A stretch of DNA of 37,708 nucleotides, from positions 1-37,708 of the forward strand of contig SMXC01000039.1 of NCBI GenBank assembly GCA_004356825.1, in the 5' to 3' direction. Origin of the DNA: Caldithrix sp. GTDB taxonomy: Bacteria > Zhuqueibacterota > Zhuqueibacteria > Oceanimicrobiales > Oceanimicrobiaceae. The position numbers and the translations under genes were made by a program. Under the pieces are notes generated by a model, which had not been told where the DNA came from, ran no database searches, and saw nothing but the letters and a program-made list of their open reading frames with translations. Positions 23,680-31,380 of the stretch are shown piece by piece; the first letter of the stretch is position 1, and the number at the start of each line of letters is the position of its first letter.

Positions 23680-23915
23680 ACCACAAAGACACAAAGGCAC
23701 AAAGGCACAAAGGCACAAAGGCACAAAGGCACAAAGGCACAAAGGCACAGAGGTTTGATTATATTGGAGATATTGAACAGATGTCAGCGTAATCAATTTC
23801 GATTTCAAAAACTTTGTTTTGAACCCACTCTCGTTATAAATCTTTTATTCTCTGTGTCCCTTCTGCTACGCTCAGGACTGGCTTAGTGCCTCTGTGGTAA
23901 AATTTTATGAATAAT
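23680..23915. repeat. MITE-like intergenic element with imperfect terminal inverted repeats
   Basis: The left end ACCACAAAGACACAAAGG (from 23680) matches, imperfectly, the reverse complement of the right end (TTAGTGCCTCTGTGGT at about 23884-23899, read back as ACCACAGAGGCACTAA). The right end is followed by AATTTTATGAATAAT (23901-23915), nearly the same as 2281-2295. There is no ORF inside. A third weak relative lies at 6735-6760 (GGACACAGATGGCACAAAG). This occupies most of the 428-bp gap 23486-23913, which otherwise holds no gene. Confidence 0.5.
23682..23753 (+). repeat. 8-bp tandem repeat (CACAAAGG)n
   Basis: Nine consecutive 8-bp units: CACAAAGA, seven perfect CACAAAGG (23690-23745) and CACAGAGG. 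The perfect core indicates recent slippage expansion within the left arm of the intergenic element. Confidence 0.95.
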
Positions 23916-24882
23916 GCGGGTTAGCTTGAAAATCAAACTGTATACCTCCAAATTTATGTTTGTTGAAAGAAGTACCGAATCTGAAAGTGCGAAACTCACG
24001 GAAAAAAACAAAGGTGTTGCAACCCCCCGTCTTCTAAGCCAGCTTCGACTCGTCGATATTGCCATAATTATACACCTTAGCGCGGTAGCAATTCTTTTGA
24101 TTTTTTTCCATCAAGGTGTTGAAAATTGGCCGTTTTTTATACTGGGCAATTTTGCATTTATCGTAGGTTTGATTTACTATATTCAGCTCGCCGATAGAAA
24201 ATCCTCCAAAATTCTAACCTTCTTCAGAGACTGCTATCCCTTTTTTATTTTCACGTTTGTGTTTAAGGAAATAGCGCTTGTTATCAACATACTATTTCCC
24301 TTCTGGTTGGAGTCCCATTTAATCAGCTGGGATTTAATTGTTTTTGGGATTCATCCAACCGTATGGGTGCAGCAATTTTACCGGCCCTGGTTAACGGAAT
24401 TGATGGCATTCTCATATTGGTCTTACTACATTCTCTTTCCAGTTTCGGGCTTCACTTTATATTTCCAAAAAGACAAATCTCTTTATTTTTCCTTCGTTTT
24501 CCGCTTATCTGTCACCTTGTTGACCTGTTATTTTTTGTACTTGTTTTTGGGCGCCCGCGGCCCGCATGAAACCCTGGCGTCTTTGCATTTAGAACGTGAC
24601 TATGTTTTTATATTCGATAAGTTCGTTAAATCTATTCAGGACGCCGCTTCGATTTCCGGAGCTGCCTTTCCCAGTTCACACGTGGCCGCGGTATGGGTCG
24701 TCCTGATTTATTTGTTTCGTTTCAAAAAGTGGCTGGGGTTGACGCTTCTCCCGCTGATTCTGGTTTTGACAGTGTCAGTTGTCTATTTGCAATATCATTA
24801 CGCAGTCGACCCAATTGCCGGTATTTTAGTGGTTTGTATCACTTATCCGCTTGCCGGAATTTTGGAAAAAAGATTCTCGTAA
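23914..24882 (+). CDS. PAP2_3-type integral membrane phosphatase/phosphotransferase (Aur1/IPC-synthase-like)
   Basis: 322 residues with about six to eight membrane helices. Catalytic motifs of the PAP2 superfamily: FLGAR215GPHE, FPSSH256VA and YLQYH295YAVD299. Before them, a region with DCYPFFIFTFVFKEIALVIN, WDLIVFGIHPTVWVQQ and WLTELMAFSYWSYY is characteristic of the PAP2_3 subgroup that includes yeast Aur1 (inositol phosphorylceramide synthase). The classical C3 Arg is missing (SVVYLQYH), as I expect for that subgroup. Likely acts on a phospholipid or polyprenyl phosphate head group. Start ATG 23914 overlaps the repeat element and has no Shine-Dalgarno sequence; ATG 23956 (MFVERS) may be the real start. 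Confidence 0.82.
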   Translation: MRVSLKIKLYTSKFMFVERSTESESAKLTEKNKGVATPRLLSQLRLVDIAIIIHLSAVAILLIFFHQGVENWPFFILGNFAFIVGLIYYIQLADRKSSKILTFFRDCYPFFIFTFVFKEIALVINILFPFWLESHLISWDLIVFGIHPTVWVQQFYRPWLTELMAFSYWSYYILFPVSGFTLYFQKDKSLYFSFVFRLSVTLLTCYFLYLFLGARGPHETLASLHLERDYVFIFDKFVKSIQDAASISGAAFPSSHVAAVWVVLIYLFRFKKWLGLTLLPLILVLTVSVVYLQYHYAVDPIAGILVVCITYPLAGILEKRFS

Positions 24883-24950
24883 ATCATGCTGGCATGTATA
24901 TTGATACGCTCTTAAGGACTATTGAACATAATTTCTTTTCATTATATTAA

Positions 24951-25946
24951 ATGCATTTTATTTTTCGAATTTTTTCTATAGGTTTTGTAACTTTTACACT
25001 AACGACTACAACGTTTTCGCAAACAACCCTTGCCGGCGGACGCGGAATGTTCCGGGTTTTTTCTGCACAGACCATCCAGGCAGGCTCAATCTTCTTCAAT
25101 TCTTCTTATTTATCATTTTTTAAAGCTTCGGGGAATGACCGGACTTTTAACTTGAGCTTAACCTACGGGGTCACGAACAACGTAGAACTTACTGCCCTAG
25201 CCGTGCCTTATCAAGACGATCAAAAACATAATTGGGGGCCGCCCGGCGATACGCAACTGGGAATTAAATGGCGTCTGCCCCTGGCAAGCTCACGATTTTC
25301 GGCGGGATTGAGAGGGCTGGTCATCCTGCCGACCGCACTTCAGCACAATGCGCCACTTGAGCCGTATTCTTCAGATCAAGTGGCCTGGGGGATCATGGGG
25401 TTACTCTCTTTTGATTTGACCAATTCTTTCGGACAACTCCCGCTTAAGATACACGCGAATTTCGGTTATTTGGATCACAATATTGAAACTCTACTGTCTA
25501 AGGATGGTACAGATCAATTGCTTCTTGGGTTTGGATTTAAGTTTTCCGCTCATCCTTTTATCATTTATACTGAATACACGGGAGAATTTTTTCTAGGTAA
25601 TAGCGCAATTAATTTTGGTGACAATTCTATGCGGCTTGGCCAGGGCTTTAAATTTCTAGGCCCGTTTAATCTAATTGTTGACTTTGGTTTGGAAATTGGC
25701 CTGAGCCACGGTTTGAAAAGTTCGCCGCAACCGCTTCATAAATATGCTGACTGGAAAATTTTCACCGGATTAGCTTATCATTTCAAAATGAGCAAAGTTC
25801 ACGGTTACGCTGCTAAAGAAACGAAAATTGACCGCAAAAAGGAGCGCAAAGCACTGGAAGCTCTCAAGGAAAAAAGAAAAAATGTGGATCAAGATCTAAA
25901 AGAAAAACGTAAGACCTTAGAAAAAGGAACTAAAAAAAATCAATAA
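24951..25946 (+). CDS. Outer-membrane beta-barrel protein with basic coiled-coil tail
   Basis: 331 residues. Signal peptide (MHFIFRIFSIGFVTFTLTTTTFSQ). Residues 25-285 alternate polar and hydrophobic strands with turns (FNLSLTYGVTNNVELTALAV, DTQLGIKWRLPL, LKIHANFGYLDHN, FIIYTEYTGEFF) typical of a small outer-membrane barrel. The last 45 residues are a lysine-glutamate helix (DRKKERKALEALKEKRKNVD) that would hang in the periplasm, so the barrel does not end in the usual terminal aromatic strand. First gene of the block that continues into the TPR and ExbB/ExbD genes; eight bases separate it from the next start. Could be the outer-membrane component of that machine (inference). Confidence 0.75.
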   Translation: MHFIFRIFSIGFVTFTLTTTTFSQTTLAGGRGMFRVFSAQTIQAGSIFFNSSYLSFFKASGNDRTFNLSLTYGVTNNVELTALAVPYQDDQKHNWGPPGDTQLGIKWRLPLASSRFSAGLRGLVILPTALQHNAPLEPYSSDQVAWGIMGLLSFDLTNSFGQLPLKIHANFGYLDHNIETLLSKDGTDQLLLGFGFKFSAHPFIIYTEYTGEFFLGNSAINFGDNSMRLGQGFKFLGPFNLIVDFGLEIGLSHGLKSSPQPLHKYADWKIFTGLAYHFKMSKVHGYAAKETKIDRKKERKALEALKEKRKNVDQDLKEKRKTLEKGTKKNQ

Positions 25947-25953
25947 AAGAAAT

Positions 25954-26610
25954 ATGAAATTCTGCAGCCAAAATCTCCCTATCCTGAGCTTCTGCTTTCT
26001 GGTGGTTATTCTTGGTACTGCCCGCAATTCTTCTGCTTTGCAAATTGCACCTCTGGATTCCAATAAAACTTTTGCGGTCTCAATTATTCAACAAGAAATG
26101 ACGATCGAGGAGCTCGAAGCTGCTGCCAGGAAACTACACAAATCAGCAACCAAGAAATTTAAGCGGGAAGCGTATTGGACCAGTTCGGTTGATTTGATTG
26201 CGGTTCTCGATTTTCATCCCGGGTTTACCAGATCCGATGAAATAACCTATCTACTGGCAAATTGTTTTTACGAAATGGGGATGTATGAAAGCGCAGATAA
26301 GATGCTGCGGCATTTGCTTAAAACCTATTCGAAAACTCTTTTGGTAGCAGAGGCCATTCTTGGATTGCAAAAGATTTGGTATCAAAAAAATGATTACCAG
26401 ACAAGTTTGAAATTTTACAAAGCTCTTGAGTCGCATTACTCCGATCAAAATGGAATTGATGAGTCGCGGTACTATGCCGGACAAACTTATTTTCAACTGG
26501 AAGAATACAATCTGTCGTTAAGTATTCTGAGCCGAATCAAACAAAAGAGCGATTTTTATCCATTTGGGTTGTATACAATCGGACTGATGAACCTAAAAAA
26601 AAAAACATAA
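25954..26610 (+). CDS. Exported TPR protein, N-terminal part (frame lost in a poly-A run)
   Basis: 218 residues with a signal peptide (LPILSFCFLVVILGTARNSSA). From residue 45 helical repeats of TPR type begin (EITYLLANCFYEMGMYESADKML, AEAILGLQKIWYQKNDYQTSLKFY, DESRYYAGQTYFQLEEYNLSLSIL). The frame ends artificially at LMNLKKKT-stop where an 11-base A run (26595-26605) occurs. Adding one A gives LMNLKKKNIREALTNFITVTQ and continues into the piece ending at 27353, making one protein of about 466 residues. Periplasmic; by position a structural part of the ExbB/ExbD-linked complex. Confidence 0.75.
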   Translation: MKFCSQNLPILSFCFLVVILGTARNSSALQIAPLDSNKTFAVSIIQQEMTIEELEAAARKLHKSATKKFKREAYWTSSVDLIAVLDFHPGFTRSDEITYLLANCFYEMGMYESADKMLRHLLKTYSKTLLVAEAILGLQKIWYQKNDYQTSLKFYKALESHYSDQNGIDESRYYAGQTYFQLEEYNLSLSILSRIKQKSDFYPFGLYTIGLMNLKKKT

Positions 26611-27353
26611 GAGAAGCCTTAACCAACTTCATAACCGTCACACAGGCTTCTGTAAAGACCCCCGAACGGCGGGAATTAGTTAATGCTGCCCGGTTGACAA
26701 CGGGTTATATTTATTTTGAATTATCAAGCCACCAAAAAGCACTAAAACTTTTACGGGCTATTCCATCTGAATTTTATGATTATCCGGAAGTGCTTTTAGC
26801 TATTGGATGGTCGGCGTTAAAGTTACAGGATTATCAGGCTGTACTTAGCGCACTCAGAAGGCTTGTGATAAATTATCCAAATTACTTTAATTTGGAAGAA
26901 GCTCATTTTGTAATTGGTCAATGTTATTTGAAACTCGGATATTATGATTTTGCCATAAAAGAGTACAACGAAATAACTAAGAAAAAGCCAAAACCAATTG
27001 ATTACTCAGCCAGGCTTGAGCAAACGAACCAGGAGTTGGCGATTCAAGGAAAACTTTTGGAAGAACTGAGTTCGGAGCTAATTGTCTTAGAAGCGCGGCT
27101 TCTACTTGAAAAGACGCTCACCGCAAGCAACGGCTCAATCGATTTTGTCTCGGTAGACGAAAGGGAGATGCAGAAGAAAAGCCAGGCTTTAAATGAAACC
27201 CTGGTGCAAGAACGCCAAAATCTGGATATTCTTAAAAATGCTTTATTAGATTTGAAAAAGCAGATTGAAAAAGACCAAATCTACAAGGACTGGCGGGCTT
27301 ATGCAGACTATGGCAAAGCCAGGGCTCTTTTTTTGAAAAGTGTCCCTCAATAA
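26607..27353 (+). CDS. C-terminal part of the frameshifted TPR protein
   Basis: Open frame one base off from the N-terminal part. It begins IREALTNFITVTQASVKTPERRELVNAARL and carries more TPR-like repeats (TTGYIYFELSSHQKALKLLR, LLAIGWSALKLQDYQAVLSAL, AHFVIGQCYLKLGYYDFAIKEY), then a long coiled coil (about 27020-27290) and a short end. There is no start codon with a Shine-Dalgarno sequence near the junction. Independent translation is therefore unlikely; it belongs to the gene starting at 25954. Transcriptional slippage on the 11-A tract could restore the frame in a fraction of transcripts. Confidence 0.7.
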   Translation: MREALTNFITVTQASVKTPERRELVNAARLTTGYIYFELSSHQKALKLLRAIPSEFYDYPEVLLAIGWSALKLQDYQAVLSALRRLVINYPNYFNLEEAHFVIGQCYLKLGYYDFAIKEYNEITKKKPKPIDYSARLEQTNQELAIQGKLLEELSSELIVLEARLLLEKTLTASNGSIDFVSVDEREMQKKSQALNETLVQERQNLDILKNALLDLKKQIEKDQIYKDWRAYADYGKARALFLKSVPQ

Positions 27354-27361
27354 AAAGTATG

Positions 27362-27425
27362 GCCGCCGAAGTAGCTACACTTCGGGGAGGCGTGGAACTC
27401 TGCTGAGTTCCGCTACCGGTGCGGC
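27362..27425. repeat. Structured intergenic element, candidate three-way junction
   Basis: Two perfect 7-bp hairpins stand side by side: CCGAAGT (27366-27372) with ACTTCGG (27379-27385), loop AGCTAC; and GGAACTC (27394-27400) with GAGTTCC (27405-27411), loop TGCT. They are enclosed by GCCG (27362-27365) with CGGC (27422-27425). It lies between two TPR genes of one operon. A REP/BIME-like repeat, an mRNA-processing site or a structured RNA are all possible. No T run, so not a simple terminator. Confidence 0.6.
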
Positions 27426-27464
27426 GAATTCTAACTAGACAGGAATTTTGAAAACCGTTTTTAA

Positions 27465-30335
27465 ATGATACTAAAAAATCATAAAATCCTGGGTGTGGGT
27501 TGCCTGATTTTGAGCTTCGTTTTTTCTTTTTCCACTTTGCATAGTCAGGAATCTCCCGGCCATGACATCAAGCAGTTCCGTAATCTAACTGAAGCGATTA
27601 AAGGTTCTGAGGAGTTGCTTGCAAAATATCGCGACAGCGATTTTACTCCGAACGTGATGTTTCAGCTGGTCGAGCTTTATGCAAAACGGTCGGTTCTAAA
27701 ATTCCAGCGTGAAATGCTGGTTTTTGAACAAGCCGAGAACAATTTTGAAAGAGGTCTTCTGAAAACGGAACCAAACCTGCCCCGAATCGATTACAGCGCT
27801 GCTATTAAACTGGCTGCTGAACTGCTGCAAAAATTCCCCAATGTCGGCTTTCGCGACAAAGTCATATACCGAATTGCCTATTGCCAGCTTGAAACGGGAA
27901 ATGGCAAAAAGGCCATGGAGTATTTTGATCAGCTCGCCGAGGAAACAAACGACAAGCAGTTGCTCGAGGAATCCTATTTTCGATTGGGCGAGCACTATTT
28001 TGAAACAAAAGCATATGATAAAGCGGTCGTTTATTACGATCGTCTCTTGAGCAGTTGGGACAGCCCTTACTTTGATATGGCGCTATACAAATTGGGGTGG
28101 TGCTATTACAACGTCGACGATTTTTCTCAATCTATCGGAACATTTTTATTTTTGATTGAGGATTCGAAATTATTAGAGCGTCTTGAAACCGAACTGGGAA
28201 AAACAAAAGCTGACCTACGCGATGAAGCGATCAAGAACATCTCCATCAATTTTGCTGAGTTTGGCGGCGCTGCCAAGGCTGGTGAATTTTTAAAGGAATA
28301 TAAAGATAAGGATTTTACAGAAGAAATACTGCAGCATCTGGCGGAGATTTTCAAAAAACGAAATTTTTATGAAGAGGCTGTTGAAACTTTGAATGTTCTT
28401 ATTGGCTTTTATCCGTATAAACCAAAGTCGGCAATAGCCCAGAAAGCAATTGTTGATAATTATGAGTTGGCTGGTGAAAAGGGGAGGGCGGACGTAGAAC
28501 GGGCAAAATTAGTCGACCAGTATGGGCCGGGCAGTCCATGGTTAAAGCAAATTCCAGCGGGCAAAGTTCGGCAGGAAATTTTAGGGATTGCTGAGGAATT
28601 CTTGTACACCCTCGGTTCTGAAGCACATGAAAGAGCGCGGCAATCTGCAAACAGTGTCGCAAGTTATGAACTTGCGATCATTAAATACAAGGAATTTATT
28701 GAGAAATTTGAATTTTCAGATAGAGCTCAAAAAGTACAATTTTACCTGGCGGAGTGTTTTTACGAAACCGGAAAGTTCAGAGAGGCCGCCGAATCTTACT
28801 ATGACGTAATCTTGAAATATCCCAATTCGGAATTACGAGAAATATCAGCATACAATCAAGTGCTCGCTTATGATCATCTCCTGCAAAAAGATACGGTCAT
28901 CGATTCGACGGAATTCCATCTATTTAATTTTCTGGGTAAAGGGAAAACTCAAAAAGACACTTTAAATGTTCTAAATAGCAACCAGGCACAGTTGCTGCAA
29001 GCCTGCAATGATTTTTATTTATTTCATTCCGAGAGTCCCAACCTCCCCGAGGTTTTAATGAATTATGCTCAAATTCTTTACGAACTTGAATATATCCCCC
29101 TGGCAAGGGAAGTCTACCAAAAAGTCGTTGAGCATTCACCTGCCAATCCTATGTTGCCACAGGCCTATATGATGATGGCACAGTGTGATTTTAAACAAGA
29201 ATATTACTTGGAAGCGGACTTGTTATTCCAAAATGTTGTCAAATTATTTCCGGATTCTTCACGATATGTTTCCAAAGCAAACAAAATGATTGCCTCGTCG
29301 AGATTTAAAAATGCGGAGATGCATTTGCAAAAAGGGGACAGTACTCTCGCTGCTCAGGAGTTCGAGAAGATTTCGACTTTAACCGCGGATCCTGCAATCG
29401 CAGAACAGGCTCTATTCGAAGCTGCTCTGCAATACGAAAATATCGGTCGTAAAAATAAATCGGTTGAACTTTACGAAATGATGTCGCTGCAATTTCCCGG
29501 GTCTCATCTTATTGATGAATCTTTCTTTAAAGCTGGCGTTTTAAGCGAAGAGTTGGAAAATTGGCAGCGGGCTGCTACGAACTATCTAGCCTTGTTTAAG
29601 CACGATCCTAACTCCAGATACGCTTCAAGAAGTCTGTTTTTTGCGGCAAAATGTTATGAAACCGCTGGTGATTTGAGTAAAGCAAGAACCTATTTTCAAG
29701 AATATATTATCAATTACGCGGTTGATCCCGATCGTTATGTAGAAGCCGCTTTTAGACGAGGCGAAATCGCTTATAATCAAAATTCGCTTGAAACAGCTCT
29801 AAAAGATTTTCAGTTTGTGATCGATGCGCATCAGAAATTTGTTGAGCAAAATATTTCTATCGAAAGTTACGTTCCGGCCAACGCACAGTTCCTAATCGCT
29901 GAAATTTTTTTCAAATCCTTTGACAAAATCAAACTGAAACCTCCTCTTAAACGGAATCTCAAACGTAAGAGGTCGGCTTTTGCAAAAGTCATCAAAGCCT
30001 ACACAGAAGCTGCTAAATTTAAGGTCGCGGATTGGACAACAGCGTCTTCCTATAAAATTGGCGTGACCTTTGAAGCGTTCGCCGATGCCGTGTTTAAATC
30101 ACCGCGTCCCAGGAATTTATCCGACGAAGATTTAAACAAATATGATGATAAATTATGGGAAACGGTTGTTCCCTTTAAAGAAAAAGCGCTGGAAACCTAT
30201 CGGGCAAACTTGAAACAGGCCGTGGAAAACAGCATTGAAAATAATTGGGTTTTGCAGAGTAGGAAACGAGTAGAGGCTTTAGTGAACGAGCTAGGGCTTG
30301 CGCAGGTAAAATTAAGTCAGAAGGGCGGCTCATGA
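27465..30335 (+). CDS. Large periplasmic TPR protein
   Basis: 956 residues with a signal peptide (GVGCLILSFVFSFSTLHSQ). Almost the whole length is TPR-type helical repeats, for example DKVIYRIAYCQLETGNGKKAMEYF, LEESYFRLGEHYFETKAYDKAVVYY, DMALYKLGWCYYNVDDFSQSIGTF, VQFYLAECFYETGKFREAAESYY and RSLFFAAKCYETAGDLSKARTYF. The repeat style (S-x-F/Y-x-L-A/G near A-C-Y-E) is that of YbgF/BamD-like and Glt-type periplasmic scaffolds. Its stop overlaps the start of the next gene (ATGA at 30332). By context a scaffold of the ExbB/ExbD-driven complex, comparable to the TPR subunits of the Myxococcus Glt machinery; that role is inference. Confidence 0.85.
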   Translation: MILKNHKILGVGCLILSFVFSFSTLHSQESPGHDIKQFRNLTEAIKGSEELLAKYRDSDFTPNVMFQLVELYAKRSVLKFQREMLVFEQAENNFERGLLKTEPNLPRIDYSAAIKLAAELLQKFPNVGFRDKVIYRIAYCQLETGNGKKAMEYFDQLAEETNDKQLLEESYFRLGEHYFETKAYDKAVVYYDRLLSSWDSPYFDMALYKLGWCYYNVDDFSQSIGTFLFLIEDSKLLERLETELGKTKADLRDEAIKNISINFAEFGGAAKAGEFLKEYKDKDFTEEILQHLAEIFKKRNFYEEAVETLNVLIGFYPYKPKSAIAQKAIVDNYELAGEKGRADVERAKLVDQYGPGSPWLKQIPAGKVRQEILGIAEEFLYTLGSEAHERARQSANSVASYELAIIKYKEFIEKFEFSDRAQKVQFYLAECFYETGKFREAAESYYDVILKYPNSELREISAYNQVLAYDHLLQKDTVIDSTEFHLFNFLGKGKTQKDTLNVLNSNQAQLLQACNDFYLFHSESPNLPEVLMNYAQILYELEYIPLAREVYQKVVEHSPANPMLPQAYMMMAQCDFKQEYYLEADLLFQNVVKLFPDSSRYVSKANKMIASSRFKNAEMHLQKGDSTLAAQEFEKISTLTADPAIAEQALFEAALQYENIGRKNKSVELYEMMSLQFPGSHLIDESFFKAGVLSEELENWQRAATNYLALFKHDPNSRYASRSLFFAAKCYETAGDLSKARTYFQEYIINYAVDPDRYVEAAFRRGEIAYNQNSLETALKDFQFVIDAHQKFVEQNISIESYVPANAQFLIAEIFFKSFDKIKLKPPLKRNLKRKRSAFAKVIKAYTEAAKFKVADWTTASSYKIGVTFEAFADAVFKSPRPRNLSDEDLNKYDDKLWETVVPFKEKALETYRANLKQAVENSIENNWVLQSRKRVEALVNELGLAQVKLSQKGGS

Positions 30336-30673
30336 GCGGACAGTCATTACAAATAAAACTGATAGTAATTTCTATTTTCATGTTGATTGCTTTTTGGGCG
30401 GTGCCGGTTGTTGCCCAGGAAAGCGTCAGCGTAAAACGGGACAGTATTCAAAAAGTCGTTGCTCTCGAATTGAAAACAAAGAAATCAGATGTGAAAATAT
30501 TTCTCGATAAAATTGAAATTTTGGGGAGAATAGAAAAACCGCAGACCGTGTTTATCATCCCGGGCAAAAATCCGATAGTCGACGATATTCTAATCGATCG
30601 CTCGTTTTTTAGAGAAATTTTCCGCACGATTGAAATCGATCAAATTCGTAAAGAGATAGAAGATAGAAGATAG
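30332..30673 (+). CDS. Small exported protein of unknown function
   Basis: 113 residues. Start ATG 30332 overlaps the previous stop. A hydrophobic signal (LIVISIFMLIAFWAVPVVAQ) precedes a beta-rich domain of about 75 residues (VALELKTKKSDVKIFLDKIEILGRIEKPQTVFIIPGKNPIVDD), then a helix RSFFREIFRTIEIDQIR. The mature domain looks like a periplasmic adaptor. No family recognised. It sits between the TPR scaffold and the TolQ/ExbB gene and is probably part of the same complex. The stop codon lies inside a 7-bp tandem repeat (30655-30689), so repeat-number change would alter the C-terminus. Confidence 0.75.
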   Translation: MSGQSLQIKLIVISIFMLIAFWAVPVVAQESVSVKRDSIQKVVALELKTKKSDVKIFLDKIEILGRIEKPQTVFIIPGKNPIVDDILIDRSFFREIFRTIEIDQIRKEIEDRR

Positions 30674-30689
30674 AAGATAGAAGATAGAA
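30655..30689 (+). repeat. 7-bp tandem repeat (GATAGAA)5 spanning a stop codon
   Basis: Five perfect GATAGAA units run across the end of the small exported protein gene; TAG of the third unit (30671-30673) is its stop. Slippage by one unit (7 bp) would shift the last codons. Confidence 0.95.
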
Positions 30690-30754
30690 ATTCGATATCG
30701 AAGTTATTTTTAGAGAAGCTGAGTTAACACTAAAAAATAAACAGGAGGTTCAAA

Positions 30755-31378
30755 TTGGAGTACATTAATATTGCCTTTAAAACCGGGGGACCTTTTATGT
30801 ACATCATCCTGGCTACTTTGATCATTGGTCTGGCAATTATCATTGAGAGATTTATTTTTATCAATATAAAGAACCGCATTGATACAACCAAATTTGTTAA
30901 TAAAATAATCGAATTCATCCAGAGCGGAAAGGTGTCGAGCGCGGTTGACCTGTGTAGGATTTCCAACGCCGCCCTGCCGACCATTACCAAAGCCGGGTTG
31001 CAGGAATACAACAAAGGGCCCAAGGAGATTCAAAGCGCTTTCGAACTGGCGGCAATGTCTGAAATTCCAAAGCTGGAAAAACGCACTCATTATCTTTCGA
31101 TGATCGCCAATGTCGCGACTCTGCTGGGACTGCTCGGGACCATTGTCGGTTTAATTCAATCCTTTCAGGCTGTAGCTGGTGCTGATTCGTCTCAAAAAGC
31201 GGCGCTGCTTTCCGCAGGTATCTCCGTTGCTATGAACACGACCGCGTTTGGTTTGATGGTCGCAATTCCCAGTATGGTTTTCCACTCTTATATTCAATCG
31301 AAAACCAATTCGATTATCGATGAGATCAATGAAAACATTGCCCGGATTTACCAACGTCTCATTAGCTCGAAGGCCTGA
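30755..31378 (+). CDS. MotA/TolQ/ExbB proton channel family protein
   Basis: 207 residues. TTG 30755 is the start: AGGAGG (30743-30748) is ideally placed and there is no ATG before the first helix. Three membrane helices: residues 14-36 (YIILATLIIGLAIIIERFIF), about 117-140 (VATLLGLLGTIVGLIQSF) and 150-175 (ISVAMNTTAFGLMVAIPSMVF). The family signature LLGLLGTIVGLIQSF and the A-M-N-T-T-A-F-G-L motif with channel Thr residues are intact. Forms the pentameric stator around two ExbD-type helices and couples proton flow to work in the periplasm. Two different ExbD genes follow directly (3 bp and 3 bp gaps). Confidence 0.95.
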   Translation: MEYINIAFKTGGPFMYIILATLIIGLAIIIERFIFINIKNRIDTTKFVNKIIEFIQSGKVSSAVDLCRISNAALPTITKAGLQEYNKGPKEIQSAFELAAMSEIPKLEKRTHYLSMIANVATLLGLLGTIVGLIQSFQAVAGADSSQKAALLSAGISVAMNTTAFGLMVAIPSMVFHSYIQSKTNSIIDEINENIARIYQRLISSKA

Positions 31379-31380
31379 TT

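Noticed and set aside
23682-23753. CRISPR array
   Set aside because: The unit is 8 bp with no spacers, and no cas genes are present; it is a simple tandem repeat.
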